Shown here in pieces: positions 17,960 to 20,057 of a stretch of DNA of 20,057 bases. The stretch is from Gnetum montanum (lineage: Eukaryota > Streptophyta > Gnetopsida > Gnetales > Gnetaceae): contig MNCI01022155.1 in assembly GCA_015680685.1 (NCBI GenBank), positions 68,130 to 88,186 of the forward strand, read 5' to 3'. Position 1 is the first letter of the stretch. Every line of letters starts with the position of its first letter. A model generated the notes under the pieces. It had not been told where the DNA came from and did not search any database. It was given only the letters and a program-made list of their open reading frames with translations. The translations under genes were made by a program, and so were the position numbers.

Positions 17960-18289
17960 ATCTATTTGCAAATTACTAGGAATGAGCCATGCAAAGCTAT
18001 TCTTAACTCAGGTTCTAGAGTTAATTTGATTTCTTATGAAATGTACAATGCTTGGAACCTACCTCATCTCAAGAAGAACATCATCCATTTAAAACTAACA
18101 GATTAGTCCATCATTGTTCCATTAGGACTAGTAGGAGATATTGTGACCATTGTCTATGGGTGGTCTTATCTTGTCAATTTACTAGTAATCAAAGTTGATA
18201 ATTGCAAGGGGGACTTCCCAATCATTATGGGAAGGGCTTGGTTTACCATTGTTAATGCAAAAATGGGCATTAGAGATCTTTACCTATAA
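17960..18289 (+). pseudogene. Gypsy aspartic protease remnant
   Basis: The protease cuts the Gag-Pol polyprotein. The frame gives CKAILNSGSRVNLISYEMYN, then IIVPLGLVGDIVTIVYGWSY, LLVIKVDN and FPIIMGRAWFTIVNAKMGI, corresponding to the retropepsin active-site loop, the flap region and the hydrophobic I-I-L-G-R-P-F-L block. The catalytic DSG is NSG (AAC at 18005-18007), one stop lies after LKLTD, and the frame ends at TAA 18287-18289. It is inactive. Confidence 0.8.
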
Positions 18290-18491
18290 ATTTCCAAGGA
18301 GAATGAATTTGGAAAGATCAAAAAGAAGAGATTTCCATGCATCACGTACAGAAATACCAAATGCAACTGTGTGCAGAAACTCTAGTTCATGAAAAGAGCA
18401 TGCATTTCTACATGTAGGCAGTGTGCAAATGAGGCAGATATTCAAAGGTTCCTATACACAATAGCAAAAAAAAAAAGAAGAGGGCACCTAG
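18290..18491 (+). other. Eroded stretch between protease and reverse transcriptase
   Basis: The protease frame resumes after its stop as a Lys-rich segment with several Cys (about 18290-18385), then breaks up. A purine-rich run (A10 and flanks) lies at about 18465-18483. Nothing independent is recognised. Confidence 0.35.
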
Positions 18492-18786
18492 TTGCTGATA
18501 ACTGATCTTAGAAGTAGCACACTTTGCATGGAACTTGCTGAGAGTCTAACATTTTCCTATGTTGAAAACATGGATGAACTAAAGCAAGTTCATGATCAAC
18601 TCTTTGATGATGCAAATGATGATACCAATTGGGGAGAGTTGGAAATCCCTAAAAATTTTAACCAAGATCCCTTAAAGATGAAAACTCTACCTATCGACAT
18701 GGAGTATGCATTTTTGAAAAACGGCAAACCAGGAATCATCAATGCCAATCTTGCTCCTAAAAAAACAAATTGGTTGCTAAGTGAAA
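18492..18786 (+). pseudogene. N-terminal lead segment of gypsy reverse transcriptase
   Basis: This open frame is acidic (DELKQVHDQLFDDANDD) and then reads PLKMKTLPIDMEYAFLKNGK and PGIINANLAPKKTNWLL, matching the stretch that precedes RT in plant gypsy pol (L...LEYAFL......PVII...L). It should be followed by the RT fingers, but the frame runs directly into the DDF segment after an internal deletion at about 18783. The initiator ATG of the frame is not a natural start. Confidence 0.75.
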
Positions 18787-19008
18787 GTCTTCATGGATGA
18801 CTTTTCCACCTATGGCACCACATTTGAGCAAGCCTTGGACTACCTTGAGCAAGTGCTTAATAGGTGTTTGGAAAGGAATCTTCAGCTCAATTAGTAGAAG
18901 ATCCATCTGATGATCCAAGAGGGCATTGTACTAGGACACAGAATTTCTTAGGTAGGGATTGAGGTTGACCCTAAAAAGATAAGGTTCATTGATGAGCCAG
19001 GAAATATT
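18787..19008 (+). pseudogene. Gypsy reverse transcriptase fragment around FMDDF
   Basis: The frame reads VFMDDFSTYGTTFEQALDYL, EQVLNRCLERNLQLN, two stops, KIHLMIQEGIVLGHRIS, a stop, then VGIEVDPKKIRFIDE, a close match to the palm/thumb region of plant gypsy RT. The catalytic Asp pair is intact. Roughly 250 codons that should precede it (fingers and the rest of the palm) are missing. Coding similarity ends near 19000, where an LTR-like sequence begins. Confidence 0.88.
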
Positions 19009-20057
19009 TGGTGCTAGATACCTTTAAAATTTATCTTCTTCTTTTTTTGTTCTAGAGATTATCACCTTGTCTGAGACTAACCCGTGAGTCGTATCCTATG
19101 GAGGAATAGTTAAAAAGTCAAAGAAATCATCAAGACAATAAATAGTTAAAATTGAATCCAATTAAATTCCATACTTATGCCTGTCACTCATAAGTAAAAT
19201 TATAAACCTTTATCCTAACTTCTAATCATAAGTTCAAGAATAAAGATTTATAATTAAATCAAATTGAAATTATAAATAATAATTGAAGATCACAAAGGAA
19301 ACTTGCCTAAATTGCAATTTTGCTTTGTTGTCTCCACAATGCAGCAATTTTGATTGTGAATTACAAGAATTGCAACAAGGCTTAACAAATATTCAACAAA
19401 AATCTCAAGAATAATTAATTTCAATGTTATGTGGAATTTACTGGTATCAACTCCTCCTTTCCTATTTTCAAAAGAAATGAATTTTCTTTTGATGTGTATG
19501 CATAATCAATTTTTCTCCCCTTTTTTTGGTGCCTAATGAATGCCTTATTTATACTGCAACAAGGTTTAAACATAAATATTATAATAATATATGGGTATTG
19601 CAAAACCCATTACTGATCCATTAAAATTGGTGCTACTGCTAATCTTAGCTTTCTAATGTTTTAAATTAATATGGATTCTCAAGGATGTGGCAAAAGATAC
19701 GTATGTGATGCTCCACGCATTCATCCAAGAAGAAGGTTTGATTTAAGCCAATGGAGAATCTAGCAGAAAAGCATGCATAATAGCATCAATTAGCATACGC
19801 TTTGTCTAATATCCTTATCATCTTTGAAATTCTCTACCACGGCCTTCGCTAGTGCCTTATCCTTATCAATTACATAATATTTATATATATAAAGTTATAT
19901 TTATGAATATATAATGTATACATGTAATTATAATCTCATTAATATATAATAATACATTGTACAAGTTAAACTAAACCACGCCAATTAACTAATCATATAA
20001 TAATAATAAATTAATATTTACAACTTACATAAACAAATAAAATAATCATTAAATAAA
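19009..20057 (-). repeat. Probable LTR of a gypsy-type element in opposite orientation (right end outside window)
   Basis: Read on minus, a TATAAATA box (19553 to 19546) is followed after about 450 bases by CTCCATAGGATACGACTCACGGG (ends near 19103 to 19081), resembling the CTCCCTGTGGGATTCGACTC-type block near the 3' end of Athila/Tat-like LTRs, and then by TATCTAGCACCA ending at 19009 with the CA expected of an LTR. The sequence to its left is pol of the plus-strand gypsy element and contains no PBS, so this is a 3' LTR or a solo LTR. The right part (about 19860-20057) is extremely AT-rich and could be U3. The start of the LTR is not seen. Confidence 0.45.
19546..19553 (-). promoter_or_regulatory. 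TATAAATA promoter box of the inverted LTR
   Basis: On minus the sequence reads GCAG-TATAAATA-AGGCATTCATTAGG, a perfect plant-type TATA box. Transcription would run leftwards into the rest of the putative LTR. No other gene nearby on minus could use it. Confidence 0.45.

Larger units (their letters stand above)
14406..19008 (+). mobile_element. Truncated, inactivated Ty3/gypsy retrotransposon
   Basis: Reading rightwards: possible 5' LTR, Athila/Tat-like PBS, gag with a retrotrans_gag domain and a CCHC-like knuckle, aspartic protease, the segment that leads into reverse transcriptase, and a piece of reverse transcriptase around the catalytic FMDDF. The order matches plant gypsy elements. RNase H, integrase and the 3' LTR are missing. 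Pol stops abruptly at about 19008, where an oppositely oriented LTR-like sequence begins. Stops, frameshifts and an internal deletion of the RT domain make it dead. Confidence 0.85.

Noticed and set aside
19441-19453. TGGTATCAACTCC, similar to a tRNA-iMet primer-binding site
   Set aside because: Only the first nine bases agree, no LTR end (CA) precedes it, and it lies inside the putative inverted LTR.

Overview
The window reads as nuclear DNA of a seed plant with a large, old, repeat-filled genome. Evidence: AT-rich sequence, Ty1/copia and Ty3/gypsy retrotransposons with plant-type primer-binding sites, and coding remnants full of stop codons and C-to-T/G-to-A changes. A gymnosperm would fit, but the sequence does not prove it. 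I found no intact gene, no tRNA or rRNA gene and no CRISPR array.

Layout. 1-1804: repeat-derived DNA with a CpG-rich 34-bp tandem repeat at the extreme left end and no recognisable gene. 1805-6836: a complete LTR retrotransposon (1810-6831) with two 576-bp LTRs, a primer-binding site and a perfect 5-bp target-site duplication (CCTAC). It has no recognisable gag or pol. Inside it, on the same strand, is an intronless, decayed copy of a CCR4-type deadenylase (endonuclease/exonuclease/phosphatase, EEP, domain), plus a 7 x 22-bp minisatellite. 6837-8325: no recognisable gene. 8326-13108: a full-length but dead Ty1/copia element on the minus strand, with LTRs, PBS, gag, zinc knuckle, integrase, reverse transcriptase and RNase H remnants. 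13109-14405: spacer holding a fragment that resembles the C-terminal zinc motif of a non-LTR retrotransposon (minus). 14406-19008: a truncated Ty3/gypsy element on the plus strand with a possible 5' LTR, an Athila/Tat-like PBS, gag, protease and an internally deleted reverse transcriptase. 19009-20057: a probable LTR of another gypsy-type element in the opposite orientation, which cuts off the gypsy pol and runs past the window end.

The most interesting object is the 1810-6831 element: a non-autonomous retrotransposon that appears to carry a reverse-transcribed host mRNA-decay gene between its LTRs. All coding regions are pseudogenes. Their interest is as a record of nested insertion, gene capture and methylation-type decay, not as working genes.
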